64,000 nt of DNA from Acetobacter pomorum (GCF_002738225.1 NZ_PEBQ01000030.1:90829-154828), one strand, 5' to 3'; positions 10,058 through 17,475 are shown, counted from the first letter of the stretch. Numbers and translations: made by a program. Notes: a model not told the origin generated them from the letters alone.

Positions 10058-10549
10058 ATGTCTTCAGAAGATAAAAACGATATCATTCATATGGATATCC
10101 CCCACGGTCGCGTCATTATCAAACTGCGTCCGGATCTGGCGCCAAAAGCTGCGGAACGTATCCGTACGCTGGCAGCAGAAGGGTTTTACGATAACGTTCC
10201 TTTCCACCGTGTTATTCCTGGCTTTATGGCGCAGGGCGGTGACCCAACGGGTACAGGCATGCATGGTAGTAAACTGCCGGATCTGCCCGCAGAGTTTACA
10301 AATAAAGCCAAGTTTGAACGTGGCACCATTGGTATGGCTCGGACGTCTGATCCGAACAGTGCCAACAGCCAGTTCTTTATTATGTTTGAACCTTCTCCGC
10401 ACCTTGATGGTCAGTACACCATTGTGGGTGAAGTGATTGAAGGCATGGAAAACGTAGATAAAATCAAACATGGTTCTGGCATGTCCGGCATGGTGAAGGA
10501 TCCGGACCGGATTTCTCGCATGCGTCCGGCAGTTGGCGAAAAATCCTGA
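10058..10549 (+). CDS. Cyclophilin-type peptidyl-prolyl cis-trans isomerase
   Basis: A 163-residue cyclophilin that catalyses proline isomerisation. The active-site stretch is FHRVIPGFMAQGGDPTGTG, followed by GMARTSDPNSANSQFFI and LDGQYTIVGEV. Tyr replaces the Trp found in cyclosporin-sensitive cyclophilins, which is normal for bacteria. There is no signal peptide, so it is cytoplasmic. ATG 10058 follows AGGAGA at 10045-10050. It lies 31 bp after coaD and ends the transcription unit at a terminator. Confidence 0.93.
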   Translation: MSSEDKNDIIHMDIPHGRVIIKLRPDLAPKAAERIRTLAAEGFYDNVPFHRVIPGFMAQGGDPTGTGMHGSKLPDLPAEFTNKAKFERGTIGMARTSDPNSANSQFFIMFEPSPHLDGQYTIVGEVIEGMENVDKIKHGSGMSGMVKDPDRISRMRPAVGEKS

Positions 10550-10567
10550 TTTTTCGCATATCTGTGC

Positions 10568-10602
10568 AAAAAGCGTCACTCCATTGGGGTGGCGCTTTTT
10601 TT
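10568..10602 (+). terminator. Rho-independent terminator after the cyclophilin gene
   Basis: AGCGTCACTCC and GGGGTGGCGCT pair over 11 bp (with G-U pairs) around a 3-nt loop, flanked by A-run and T-run. It closes the gyrA-coaD-cyclophilin unit. Confidence 0.85.
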
Positions 10603-10737
10603 GTATCTGAAACCAACCAAACCATCTGATTTTGTTGGAAGTGCACAAAATTCTTTCTGCTGCTTGACAGAGGCAAGGTAATCCGTTTAGGAACACCTCC
10701 ATCGCGCAGACATAAAGTTTTGCACGGTAAAAGGTGT

Positions 10738-10813
10738 GAGCCGGTAGCTCAGTTGGTAGAGCATTCGACTTTTAATCGAATGGTCGAGGGTTCGAGTCCC
10801 TCCCGGCTCACCA
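10738..10813 (+). tRNA. tRNA-Lys (anticodon UUU)
   Basis: The 76-nt cloverleaf is complete. The acceptor arms are GAGCCGG and CCGGCTC, the D-arm is GCTCAGTTGGTAGAGC, and the anticodon stem TTCGA/TCGAA flanks the loop CTTTTAA with anticodon TTT. The T-arm contains GGGTTCGAGTCCC, and CCA is encoded in the DNA. Its 3' end is the prophage attachment site, and the insertion leaves the gene intact. Confidence 0.97.
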
Positions 10814-10817
10814 CACC
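10797..10817 (+). repeat. attL, 21-bp attachment core
   Basis: The 21 bases from 10797 to 10817, running from the tRNA T-arm through CCA to CACC, recur exactly at 47702-47722. The integrase gene starts its 3' end 52 bp away. This is the standard arrangement for tRNA-targeting tyrosine integrases. Confidence 0.9.
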
Positions 10818-10853
10818 TTCTAAAAAATAGCGGTAAACCGCCATTCTCCCCAA

Positions 10854-10878
10854 GGTTAGACAATTAGGTTAGACAATT
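10854..10878. repeat. Tandem 13-bp direct repeat beside attL, possible integrase arm sites
   Basis: GGTTAGACAATTA (10854-10866) is followed directly by GGTTAGACAATT (10867-10878), overlapping the 3' end of the integrase gene. A related AGGTTAGA occurs near attR at 47659-47666. Position and repetition fit arm-type integrase binding sites; this is inference. Confidence 0.5.
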
Positions 10879-11906
10879 TTCCGGCTCTGTAGAGCGGCCA
10901 TTGCATCTTCTGCCAGTTTTTTACGCTGGGCTGATTTTGTATATCGTTCAACTTCTGCCAGTGTTGTGTGACCTGTGATTGCTGCAATCTGGTGTGTTGT
11001 GCATCCGGCTTCAGCTAGTCGGCGAGCCGCAGCTTTTCTTATGCCATGCGGAGCACATCCAGAAGGCAGACCAGCCTGGGCGCACCACTTCACAAACTGA
11101 TTGTAAAATCCGTTTGAGGAAAATTTCTTTCCCTTGTCTGTTTGCAGGAATGTTGTCCCAGATGATGGGCAGGCATCTATTGCGGCCTGTAGCTCAGGAT
11201 GCACGGGAATTTCCAGATATGCGTTTGTTTTGATCTGAGATAAGCGCAGCACACCATCTCTGATAGAAAAGCTGCCTAGTTCCACAATGTCGCTACGCCG
11301 TTGCCCTGTGTAAAGCAGCAGGGCGAATGCAAGCCGCTGGCGTGTGCCTATGGGCCAATGCTTCTCATATTGGGATATCTGTTCCTCTGACCATGCCTGC
11401 ACGCCTTCTTCTTTCGTTCTTAGGCGCTTCACTCCCACGGTTGGATCCGACTCTAGCCATTCCAATTCTATGGCGTAAGCAAAGAGCATGCGGAACATCC
11501 GCAAGATATGGTTTGCCCGCGCTGGCGTAGATGCACGCGCCTCCAAGATTTTCCTGATATGGGTTGGCCTGAACTTGAGAACATGAAACTGCGCATATGC
11601 CTGCGCTCTCATGTATTCCAATATCCGGCGATATGTTACTTGTGTAGTTGGCTTTATTCCCAAGAAATGCGGTGATCCATACCATTTCTCTATTAGATCA
11701 CAGAGGGAGCGCGGCGCATATTTACGCTCACGCTCCATATTTTTCAGGGTTTCAAGTGCCTTTACATACGCAATGGCAAAATCAGGGCTATCTACGGGTG
11801 GTAGATTTACTTTTTCTTTACCGGGCACCCGCAAATAGCAACGCTGCTTTCCGTGCCGATCTTTGTAGCTCTGGACGTATTTCAGTCTAATTGTTGGTGA
11901 TCGCAT
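10869..11906 (-). CDS. Phage integrase, tyrosine recombinase
   Basis: This 345-residue enzyme would insert and excise the prophage at tRNA-Lys. The catalytic set is visible: Arg203 in TGQRRSDI, Lys226 in QIKTNAY, His287 and Arg290 in HGIRKAA, His313 in GHTTLAEV and the nucleophile Tyr322 in ERYTKS. An N-terminal arm-binding region and a SAM-like core-binding domain (about residues 65-165) precede it. It abuts attL, and its start overlaps the upstream small DNA-binding gene, so the two are co-translated. Confidence 0.95.
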   Translation of the reverse strand: MRSPTIRLKYVQSYKDRHGKQRCYLRVPGKEKVNLPPVDSPDFAIAYVKALETLKNMERERKYAPRSLCDLIEKWYGSPHFLGIKPTTQVTYRRILEYMRAQAYAQFHVLKFRPTHIRKILEARASTPARANHILRMFRMLFAYAIELEWLESDPTVGVKRLRTKEEGVQAWSEEQISQYEKHWPIGTRQRLAFALLLYTGQRRSDIVELGSFSIRDGVLRLSQIKTNAYLEIPVHPELQAAIDACPSSGTTFLQTDKGKKFSSNGFYNQFVKWCAQAGLPSGCAPHGIRKAAARRLAEAGCTTHQIAAITGHTTLAEVERYTKSAQRKKLAEDAMAALQSRKIV

Positions 11907-12120
11907 TCATCAAATCATCGTCTTGTGCTGGGCCTGAAGCAATGCCTGCGCGTGTATCTATCCATCTGTCTAGTTGGTCACGCAGCCACACAGGCCTGCG
12001 CGGCGTCAAATAGACAGGCTTTACCTCTTTGGCGACTGTGTTGCGGAACGCTGTTTCTTTTAGCCCCACATAATGGGCAGCCACAGAAATAGGCATGCCG
12101 CGTGGCATTACATCCATCAT
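11887..12120 (-). CDS. Small DNA-binding protein, probable excisionase/AlpA-like
   Basis: A 77-residue protein with a short helix-turn-helix-like N-terminal half (PISVAAHYVGLKETAFRNTV) followed by VYLTPRRPVWLRDQLDRWID. That pattern is typical of AlpA/excisionase winged-helix proteins, where a strand-wing reads the minor groove. It overlaps the integrase start by 20 bp, the normal place for a recombination directionality factor. The family assignment is by pattern and context only. Confidence 0.65.
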   Translation of the reverse strand: MMDVMPRGMPISVAAHYVGLKETAFRNTVAKEVKPVYLTPRRPVWLRDQLDRWIDTRAGIASGPAQDDDLMNAITNN

Positions 12121-12833
12121 GCTCTCCCCAGGTAGCGTGTTTCAGATAGGGCGCCGCGTTTGTCGGCCTGCATGCCCTGGTGCAGGCGTATGTTTTTCCC
12201 AGCCAGAACGCCTTGGCTGTAAGCATCATTTGCTTCAGCTCCGAATGCGCCAGATCCGCGCAGATCTGCTTCCTTGGGATTGAATTTCATTTTGACGAGC
12301 TTTTTTGTTAGCTCACTTTCCTTCTGGCTAACGGTATCGGGCACGATGTTCTGCCGTACGCCACGCACCCAGCCCTCGCAGTATTCTTCTGCAAGTGCCA
12401 CCTTTTTGCCTGGGCTGCATTTGAGGTGGGTAATGCTGAACTTATATTCAGCCATCTTTGTTTTCAGGATGCGGGCAAGCACTGTCCACGTGTAAACGCA
12501 GATCTTCGTTTTGGACTTTGTCCCCACAAAGATGATTTCTTTGTTGCACTGCCCATCACTGAAAAGGCATTTCACCCCAAAAGCCGATTCCACAAGGGAT
12601 GCCATGTAACAGACATATGCTGGCATCCTGTGGCCGGATTTCACCAGGATCATGTCTGTGTATTCTGTTGCGAAATCCGTTAGCTCCAGATCCTCTTCCG
12701 TTATGGACAGTTCGCGCATCAGCTTTTGCGCTTTGGACATTGCCGCAGCTGCTTCATGCTCATTTGGGCTTTTGCTGAGTGCTAAAAGCCGCTTGATGCG
12801 TTCAATCAGTTTGTTTCTTTGGTCTTCAGTCAT
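12117..12833 (-). CDS. DUF2786-domain phage protein
   Basis: A 238-residue protein whose first 45 residues (IERIKRLLALSKSPNEHEAAAAMSKAQKLM, split here only by eye) match the DUF2786 pattern. A longer region follows, with several Cys residues (CYMASLVESAFGVKC, CNKEIIF), resembling the metal-protease-like part found in many such phage proteins, but I see no HExxH motif. The function is unknown. It overlaps the downstream excisionase-like gene by 4 nt and belongs to the leftward early operon. Confidence 0.7.
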   Translation of the reverse strand: MTEDQRNKLIERIKRLLALSKSPNEHEAAAAMSKAQKLMRELSITEEDLELTDFATEYTDMILVKSGHRMPAYVCYMASLVESAFGVKCLFSDGQCNKEIIFVGTKSKTKICVYTWTVLARILKTKMAEYKFSITHLKCSPGKKVALAEEYCEGWVRGVRQNIVPDTVSQKESELTKKLVKMKFNPKEADLRGSGAFGAEANDAYSQGVLAGKNIRLHQGMQADKRGALSETRYLGRA

Positions 12834-12836
12834 GTT

Positions 12837-13121
12837 TTACATGCCCAATGCGCGGCGGTAGATATCCAGCATGGTTTCCTGTTCTTCCACCTGTGCGGGA
12901 TCCATCTTCCTGACCTTGATAAGCTGCCGGATGATTTTCACATCAAAGCCCGCGCTTTTGGCTTCTGTGAAAATGTCCTTTACGTCTCCACTAAGTGCAG
13001 CGCGTTGCTCTTCCAGATTTTCGACACGTTCGATAATGCTGCGCAGGTGACCCGCAGAAATTCCGGCCGTTGGATCCTTGCCTACCTTCTGGTTGCCATC
13101 GTGGTTATCTGGAAAGCTCAT
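12837..13121 (-). CDS. DUF2312 / GapR-like nucleoid protein
   Basis: A 94-residue, largely coiled-coil protein: HLRSIIERVENLEEQRAAL, then DIFTEAKSAGFDVKIIRQLIKVRKMD. This is the DUF2312 pattern, whose best known member, Caulobacter GapR, binds overtwisted AT-rich DNA ahead of replication forks. The phage copy may help phage replication or act on host chromatin. It overlaps the start-proximal neighbour by 4 nt and precedes the DUF2786 gene. Confidence 0.8.
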   Translation of the reverse strand: MSFPDNHDGNQKVGKDPTAGISAGHLRSIIERVENLEEQRAALSGDVKDIFTEAKSAGFDVKIIRQLIKVRKMDPAQVEEQETMLDIYRRALGM

Positions 13122-13573
13122 GTTGCCTTCCTTTTTAATGCGGCTTCTGCTTTTTCCTTAATATCTTCAAGGTATGCGCCGGGATCTGTGTCTTCTCCAA
13201 TTTCAGCTAAGCAAATGACATTCTTGAGGGCTTCTTCTAGTTCCACAATTCTTGCATGACACACTGCAAACTTTGCCTGAGCATCTGATTGGCGCACCAC
13301 ACGCAGATCTTCATCAACGTTGATGAGATCTGGGCGATAGCAAAAAACTTCAGGCATATATCTTTTGCCAATTTGACGAAGTGTTGCCACCACATCCAAA
13401 TTTACATCAGGAACAGCATCAGCGGCCAGGATTGCAGCCGTAAAGGCCTTGCGCAATTCTCCAGCAGCATATGGCTCTTTTTCCTGATACTCGGCAAAAG
13501 ACATGCCGCCTTTGAACTGCGTTGTATGTTGCCATATAGCATGAACAGCAGCTTCAATTCTAGGATCTGTCAT
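13118..13573 (-). CDS. Hypothetical phage early protein
   Basis: A 151-residue soluble protein with an N-terminal helical part (IEAAVHAIWQHTTQF), a middle segment and a C-terminal helical stretch (ARIVELEEALKNVICL). I do not recognise the family. Overlaps of 4 nt on both sides place it in the leftward early operon between the HTH protein and the DUF2312 protein. Confidence 0.65.
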   Translation of the reverse strand: MTDPRIEAAVHAIWQHTTQFKGGMSFAEYQEKEPYAAGELRKAFTAAILAADAVPDVNLDVVATLRQIGKRYMPEVFCYRPDLINVDEDLRVVRQSDAQAKFAVCHARIVELEEALKNVICLAEIGEDTDPGAYLEDIKEKAEAALKRKAT

Positions 13574-13995
13574 GCTTCCAATCCTTCAAAAAACCATGTC
13601 AGCGGCACGTCCAGTGCGGTGGCGAATGTGGGCAGGAGCGTTGCCTTTATGGCGTTCTTGCCGGTTTCATACTTCTGCATCTGCTGGTATGTGCAGCCTA
13701 TGGCGTGGCCTAGCTGTTCCAAGCTCATGTGCAGTTCATGACGGCGCTGGCGGATGCGAAAACCCAAGCGTTTATCATTACGGATACGCTTTGGCGCTTC
13801 TACCTGTGGTGGTGGTGCGTAGGTGCCTAGAAGCTGCTCCAGATCTATCTGTGCAGAAGGAGGGATGTGCTGTGCAGAAGTAGGAACGTATTTCCGCATA
13901 TTCCGATAACTGACAGCACAATCCACAACATGGTGAGGCGCTGAGAGGGTGCAGGGTTGCGCATGTTGGCGGTCTAGTGCTTGGCTGTTGAACAT
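13570..13995 (-). CDS. XRE-family helix-turn-helix protein
   Basis: The C-terminal half (about residues 78-140) is a clear XRE-type helix-turn-helix domain: LGFRIRQRRHELHMSLEQLG, GCTYQQMQKYETGKNAI and DVPLTWFF. The first 32 residues look like non-coding sequence, so the true start may be the ATG at 13899, which would leave a 74-bp spacer. It overlaps the next gene downstream by 4 nt. It is probably a phage transcription regulator distinct from the main repressor at 16438-16776. Confidence 0.75.
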   Translation of the reverse strand: MFNSQALDRQHAQPCTLSAPHHVVDCAVSYRNMRKYVPTSAQHIPPSAQIDLEQLLGTYAPPPQVEAPKRIRNDKRLGFRIRQRRHELHMSLEQLGHAIGCTYQQMQKYETGKNAIKATLLPTFATALDVPLTWFFEGLEA

Positions 13996-14324
13996 GGCAT
14001 GCCATCCATTACGATATCTATGCTATCTCCGCGCCCAACCTGAATGCCATTATTGATAATATCCGCTATCTTTTCAGGCTTTGCATTTTTGGGAACATGC
14101 CGAACAGTGGCATCACCAAACACAATGGATGCTGCCCCAAGAATATAGTTAGGGTTCCCAAAATGATTTTGGAAACACATGAAATCGTTTCCTTCCACAT
14201 TGATAACCCCTAACCCAGCAACAAATGTGAAATCTGCATTTTCACCTGCTTCCATGATCTGCGTGCGAATATTGTCGTAAGTTATCTGCAAGCATTCGAG
14301 GGCCATTTGCCGTTTGTCGGTCAT
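13974..14324 (-). CDS. Hypothetical phage protein
   Basis: A 116-residue protein of unknown function with mixed alpha/beta character (FTFVAGLGVINVEGNDFMCF). It shares one base with the upstream neighbour's stop (14324) and overlaps the possible long start of the HTH gene by 22 bp. It is part of the leftward early operon. Confidence 0.6.
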   Translation of the reverse strand: MTDKRQMALECLQITYDNIRTQIMEAGENADFTFVAGLGVINVEGNDFMCFQNHFGNPNYILGAASIVFGDATVRHVPKNAKPEKIADIINNGIQVGRGDSIDIVMDGMPCSTAKH

Positions 14325-14551
14325 TACGCAGCCCTCACTTCACGCTGGCGGAAGATGGAGGGCAGCGGGAACATGCGGCGCTTGGCGTAGCCGATGCGCA
14401 GGGCAGCATCTGCAATGTCCTGCTCAGCTTCCATTGCGGCGGCCATGTCTTTGACCAGGGAAAGCATGGCCAGCTTTTCTTTGCTGTCCACATTGCGGTG
14501 GATGAGCTGCTCCAGCTGCGTGCGGGCAGCCTGAAAGGCGTGATTGTTCAT
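14324..14551 (-). CDS. Hypothetical small phage protein
   Basis: A 75-residue helical protein (FQAARTQLEQLIHRN, LAMLSLVKDMAAAMEAEQDIADAAL) with a basic C-terminus. No family is recognised. The 4-nt overlap with the gene before it and the 1-nt overlap with the gene after it support translation in the leftward operon. Confidence 0.6.
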   Translation of the reverse strand: MNNHAFQAARTQLEQLIHRNVDSKEKLAMLSLVKDMAAAMEAEQDIADAALRIGYAKRRMFPLPSIFRQREVRAA

Positions 14552-14787
14552 TTGGATTGTCCTGCAAGTTTATCAGCCAGAGAAACAAAGTTTTCGGCTT
14601 CTGTGCGGGTTACGTTTGCAATGCGCTGCCAAGCTGCCGCTCGTTCTGGCAAGCCGCTGGCCTGATTGGCGCGGCGGAAGCGTTCCATCTGATCCGCCAT
14701 AACAAACAGATCATCAGCAGCGGTGCGGTATTCTTCAATTTTCTTGAGGGCCGCTTTGCGCTGTGTAGGGCAGGGGATGGCATTCAT
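14548..14787 (-). CDS. Hypothetical small phage protein
   Basis: A 79-residue, strongly helical protein (ALKKIEEYRTAADDLFVMAD and TRTEAENFVSLADKLAGQ). No family is recognised. It overlaps both neighbours by 4 nt (ATGA), so it is translated as part of the same operon. Confidence 0.6.
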   Translation of the reverse strand: MNAIPCPTQRKAALKKIEEYRTAADDLFVMADQMERFRRANQASGLPERAAAWQRIANVTRTEAENFVSLADKLAGQSK

Positions 14788-15128
14788 GCTGCCTGCTCCC
14801 TACGGCGGTACACCACGTTAAGCGCAAAGTGCAGCCGCGTGCCGTAATCCATATGCGCAGTTTTTGTGTTGAGGTTGCGTTTGAGCGTGCCCAGATCATC
14901 CAGAACAAGCTGGAAATCCTGTGCGTTGGCCATGCCTTCCAGATCAAGGTTGCAGACGCGGGAATGGCACACACGCAACAGCTTGTTGGTGAGGTCATAC
15001 ACCTTGTTGCGCCTTGGTGTTTCCTTGAGTTGGAAGTGATCTACTACGCGCCGGATGATGCGCAGAATGGCTTTGCCCTCAACATGAGAGAACACATACC
15101 GTTCTGTCCGATTAGGCTGATGAACCAT
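14784..15128 (-). CDS. Hypothetical phage protein
   Basis: A 114-residue protein from ATG 15128 (MVHQPNRTERYVF), which has an AGAGAAG-type ribosome binding site. The in-frame ATG at 15182 has none. The protein is rich in Arg, Lys and His (FHXK-type helices such as GKAILRIIRRVVDHF), suggesting nucleic acid contact, but no family is recognised. It is the first gene of the leftward run 15128-10869. Its promoter should lie in the 92-bp gap to the divergent gene at 15221. Confidence 0.6.
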   Translation of the reverse strand: MVHQPNRTERYVFSHVEGKAILRIIRRVVDHFQLKETPRRNKVYDLTNKLLRVCHSRVCNLDLEGMANAQDFQLVLDDLGTLKRNLNTKTAHMDYGTRLHFALNVVYRRREQAA

Positions 15129-15220
15129 CTTGCTTCTCTTTGAAGGGGAAGTCTGTTGCCAGACTCCCCCAACTTTTTCCATTCTTGGCGCACCAACAGA
15201 CCCAAGAAAGGAAAAACGCT

Positions 15221-15412
15221 ATGTCAGACCAAATAGATACAACTATTGAGGCGGCTCTTATTCAGGCTGCTGCAACACTAACAGCTTCTCATTTAAGTGC
15301 TCGCTCTGCTTCCAGATGTAATCCTAACACTGAATACGAGCACTCTAAGGTTTCCAGTGAGTTTTATAACCTTTTGAAGCGCCTGAAATCCGATTACCCA
15401 CAGCCAAAATAG
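15221..15412 (+). CDS. Hypothetical small phage protein
   Basis: A 63-residue protein starting at ATG 15221, with AAAGGA about 8 nt upstream. The sequence has an Ala-rich helix (TTIEAALIQAAATLTASHL) and a polar C-terminus. It diverges from the leftward early operon. No family is recognised. Confidence 0.5.
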   Translation: MSDQIDTTIEAALIQAAATLTASHLSARSASRCNPNTEYEHSKVSSEFYNLLKRLKSDYPQPK

Positions 15413-15450
15413 TATCTACTGACTAACACCTAAACTATAGGCCGTGCCTA

Positions 15451-15789
15451 TTATTCTGTTTGTTGGCTGGGCACGGCCGCATTCTTGCGCAATTCCGCAA
15501 TGGAAGCTGTTACCAGTTTTTCCACATACTCACGGATATCGAGTAGGCGTTGGGCATCTGGATCTTTTTCGATAAAAAATGATGCGGCATACCGCGCTAA
15601 CTTAAGCGCTTCCACTTTGCGCTGATCCCTGAGCACATCACCATTACGGGATGCGGCGTCTGTTCCGCTTTCTGCTTCCTGCGCGATGGAATAAGGCACG
15701 CGGATTTCTGTGGGGAATGGCCCTGTGCGTTCTTCTATCAGCACAAAGCCGCCATCGGCTTCTTCAATTTTGTATCGTGTATTTGACAC
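15451..15789 (-). CDS. Hypothetical phage protein, start under a repressor-type operator
   Basis: A 112-residue protein starting at GTG 15789. The N-terminus (YKIEEADGGFVLIEERTGPF) forms a predicted beta-rich part, and the rest is helical (VEALKLARYAASFFIE). No family is recognised. A 42-bp element at 15823-15864 lies directly upstream in the correct orientation. It resembles the one in front of the Cro-like gene, so this gene is probably controlled by the lysogeny switch. Confidence 0.6.
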   Translation of the reverse strand: MSNTRYKIEEADGGFVLIEERTGPFPTEIRVPYSIAQEAESGTDAASRNGDVLRDQRKVEALKLARYAASFFIEKDPDAQRLLDIREYVEKLVTASIAELRKNAAVPSQQTE

Positions 15790-15822
15790 GGTTTTTCTCC
15801 ACCACGAGTTGTGATGGAGGGA

Positions 15823-15864
15823 ATGTGGGATATACTCACATTTAATGTCAAGAAAAAATGTGGG
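15823..15864 (-). promoter_or_regulatory. Promoter/operator copy 1 (imperfect palindrome plus TTGACAT)
   Basis: Read on the minus strand this element is CCCACATTTTTTC, TTGACAT, then the imperfect palindrome ATGTGAGTATATCCCACAT. It matches, with few differences, the plus-strand element at 16849-16889. TTGACA would be a consensus -35. It faces the gene at 15451-15789, and the exported-protein gene begins on the other side. Confidence 0.6.
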
Positions 15865-15907
15865 AAGAAATCACACGCGTGTTTATTTTTTTCCTTATTT
15901 AGTGGAG

Positions 15908-16441
15908 ATGAAAAAAATATTGATCTTAGTGTCTGCCATATTTTTTAACTCATTAACCTTAGAGGCTAAAGCGCAAACGCCATATTCGCCTATTATAGGG
16001 CCGTGGCAGTTTCGTTCGAACCAAACGTCCGATGGATTATGGCAGTGTCAAATGGTAACCTACCTTCCTAATCGGGCGGGGTTACTTTCTATAAATATCT
16101 CTGATCCTAGTAGAAAGATGTCTATTTTTCTTGAAAAGTCTGGATGGGATATTCCTGATGGAACTCAGGTTCCGATAGATATTGTATTTGAAAAACATGG
16201 ACTGATTAACTTCATGGGGTATGGCAAAGGGGATGCCATTATTATTATTCCAAATGAAGAGCAGAAAATAAAATTTCTTATTAGATCAACTTTTTCAAAA
16301 AACTTTATTCTTCATTTTATTAAGGGAAATGAAGGTGTTTGGTTTGTAACAGGAAAATATATGAAGGAAGCGATGAAAAATATGTCAACATGTTTAGATT
16401 ATATTCATCAACTATCTCAACCCCCAACACAACCTTATTAG
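15908..16441 (+). CDS. Exported hypothetical protein, AT-rich possible prophage cargo (moron)
   Basis: From ATG 15908 the product is 177 residues. It begins with a signal peptide (MKKILILVSAIFFNSLTLEA, cleavage likely after AKA), so it should be periplasmic or surface-exposed. An upstream in-frame ATG at 15845 would hide the signal behind 21 residues; GTG 15902 is a further option. The mature part (GPWQFRSNQTSDGLWQCQMV and MSIFLEKSGWDIPDG) faintly recalls the IalB-like family, but I would not assign it. Base composition is much more AT-rich than its neighbours, and it lies alone between a repressor and an operator, as lysogenic-conversion genes do. Confidence 0.65.
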   Translation: MKKILILVSAIFFNSLTLEAKAQTPYSPIIGPWQFRSNQTSDGLWQCQMVTYLPNRAGLLSINISDPSRKMSIFLEKSGWDIPDGTQVPIDIVFEKHGLINFMGYGKGDAIIIIPNEEQKIKFLIRSTFSKNFILHFIKGNEGVWFVTGKYMKEAMKNMSTCLDYIHQLSQPPTQPY

Positions 16442-16776
16442 TGAGCAGGAGGCTTAACTCGATTTAGCAGCATTGCTAATAATGGTTCAGCTTCATCTCT
16501 CGGTAGAGCCCTGTAAGCATAAAGTAGCAAAGCCTCTTGCTCATTTTCAGCCACAGCAGAACGTTTGCTATTAGGTTTGTCACCAGACGTTAACCAGTCT
16601 AGTGAAACACCGTAAAACTCTGCAGCAGCCATCAATACCTCCCTACCTGGCAGGTATTCGCCAGTTTCAATCTTGGTCAGATTTGACCGAGATGTCCCTA
16701 TGGCGACCGCTGCCTCGACTTGGGTCATATTGCGCTGCTTGCGTAAGTTCCGCAAACGTTCTCCTATACTTGACAC
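16438..16776 (-). CDS. Phage repressor, XRE family (CI-like)
   Basis: A 112-residue protein whose first 65 residues are a textbook XRE helix-turn-helix domain: IGERLRNLRKQRNMTQVEAA, IGTSRSNLTKIETGEYLPG and YGVSLDWLTSG. The short C-terminus carries no LexA-type peptidase. The start codon is GTG 16776. It is divergent from the Cro-like gene at 16898, so it is the likely lysogeny repressor. It also abuts the AT-rich exported gene, converging with it by 4 nt. Confidence 0.85.
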   Translation of the reverse strand: MSSIGERLRNLRKQRNMTQVEAAVAIGTSRSNLTKIETGEYLPGREVLMAAAEFYGVSLDWLTSGDKPNSKRSAVAENEQEALLLYAYRALPRDEAEPLLAMLLNRVKPPAH

Positions 16777-16848
16777 GGCATTTTTCCGTCTTTCACGATT
16801 CTGGTATAATTAAATAGACGAAACATGCTTTATGACGGGTGAACTGAG

Positions 16849-16889
16849 CCCACATTTTTCTTGACATAGAATGTGGGAATATCCCACAT
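16849..16889 (+). promoter_or_regulatory. Promoter/operator copy 2, with a perfect 19-bp palindrome
   Basis: CCCACAT (16849-16855) is followed by TTGACA (16861-16866) and the perfect 8+3+8 palindrome ATGTGGGAATATCCCACAT (16871-16889). It sits between the divergent repressor and Cro-like genes, the classical place for the switch operator. The -35 is strong but no good -10 is evident; CACATT near 16885 is the best spaced. Confidence 0.7.
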
Positions 16890-16897
16890 TGCAGCTT

Positions 16898-17113
16898 ATG
16901 AATGGCTTAGAAAGAGCAATTTCTGAGGTAGGTGGCGTCTGCAATCTAGCTCGCAAGTTAGACCTCCATCATTCCTCCATCATCCTTTGGAGGAAGAATG
17001 GAAGGGTTCCTGCTGAACGAGTGCTTGCGATTGAGCAAGCAACAGGAGTTCCTCGTGAAGAAATCCGTCCAGATATCTTCTCTAAGCATGAAAGCACTGG
17101 AGTTGCGGCATGA
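16898..17113 (+). CDS. Cro/YdaS-like helix-turn-helix regulator
   Basis: From ATG 16898 the product is 71 residues, with a Cro/YdaS-type helix-turn-helix: LERAISEVGGVCNLARKLDL, HHSSIILWRKNGRVPAERV, then LAIEQATGVPREEIRPDIF. The upstream in-frame ATG at 16871 lies inside the operator palindrome and is unlikely. It is divergent from the repressor and opens the rightward early operon. Its stop overlaps the next start as ATGA. Confidence 0.8.
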   Translation: MNGLERAISEVGGVCNLARKLDLHHSSIILWRKNGRVPAERVLAIEQATGVPREEIRPDIFSKHESTGVAA

Positions 17114-17122
17114 CTGATTCCC
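17092..17122 (+). repeat. Coupled stop/RBS/start leader, copy A
   Basis: CTGGAGTTGCGGCATGACTG joins the end of the Cro-like gene (GVAA, stop) to the start of the next (MTD). Near-identical copies occur at 17663-17690 and 18152-18180. Confidence 0.7.
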
Positions 17123-17475
17123 ATGAGGCAACAATTCCGCACACACCGGACACCGTCACGCGGATGGTGTCCGGTGAGGATGTGAAGGGGCGTCCTGCTG
17201 CGTCCCCGACTGATCTGGAAATGCTTGGCCTGCGTATCATTACAGATATGTCTGGCACATATGTTGTGAACAAAGACCAAGCACGTCCAGTTGCCATTAG
17301 CCGTAGGCAGGCATGGCTATTTATCAGGCTGCTGCAAATTTTGCAGCGAGCAGCTGACGGACATGATCCGCAATTTCCCCTGCTTCGGTTGATGGTAGAT
17401 GTGGCTCCACAAAAGTTGCCGACATCTGAAGTTCTGGCCCAGCTTCATTTTGTAGAAGGCGGAAATTCACATTGA
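17110..17475 (+). CDS. Hypothetical early phage protein, paralogue of 18169-18768
   Basis: A 121-residue protein starting MTDSHEATI. Its middle (RQAWLFIRLLQILQRAADG and FPLLRLMVDVAPQ) aligns with KQTWLLARLLYIMQEFQNG and FRYLLRDLAQN in the gene at 18169, so the two are paralogues. The function is unknown. The start is coupled to the Cro-like gene (ATGA). Its 3' third is overlapped on the other strand by a plausible small gene (17324-17566). Confidence 0.6.
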   Translation: MTDSHEATIPHTPDTVTRMVSGEDVKGRPAASPTDLEMLGLRIITDMSGTYVVNKDQARPVAISRRQAWLFIRLLQILQRAADGHDPQFPLLRLMVDVAPQKLPTSEVLAQLHFVEGGNSH

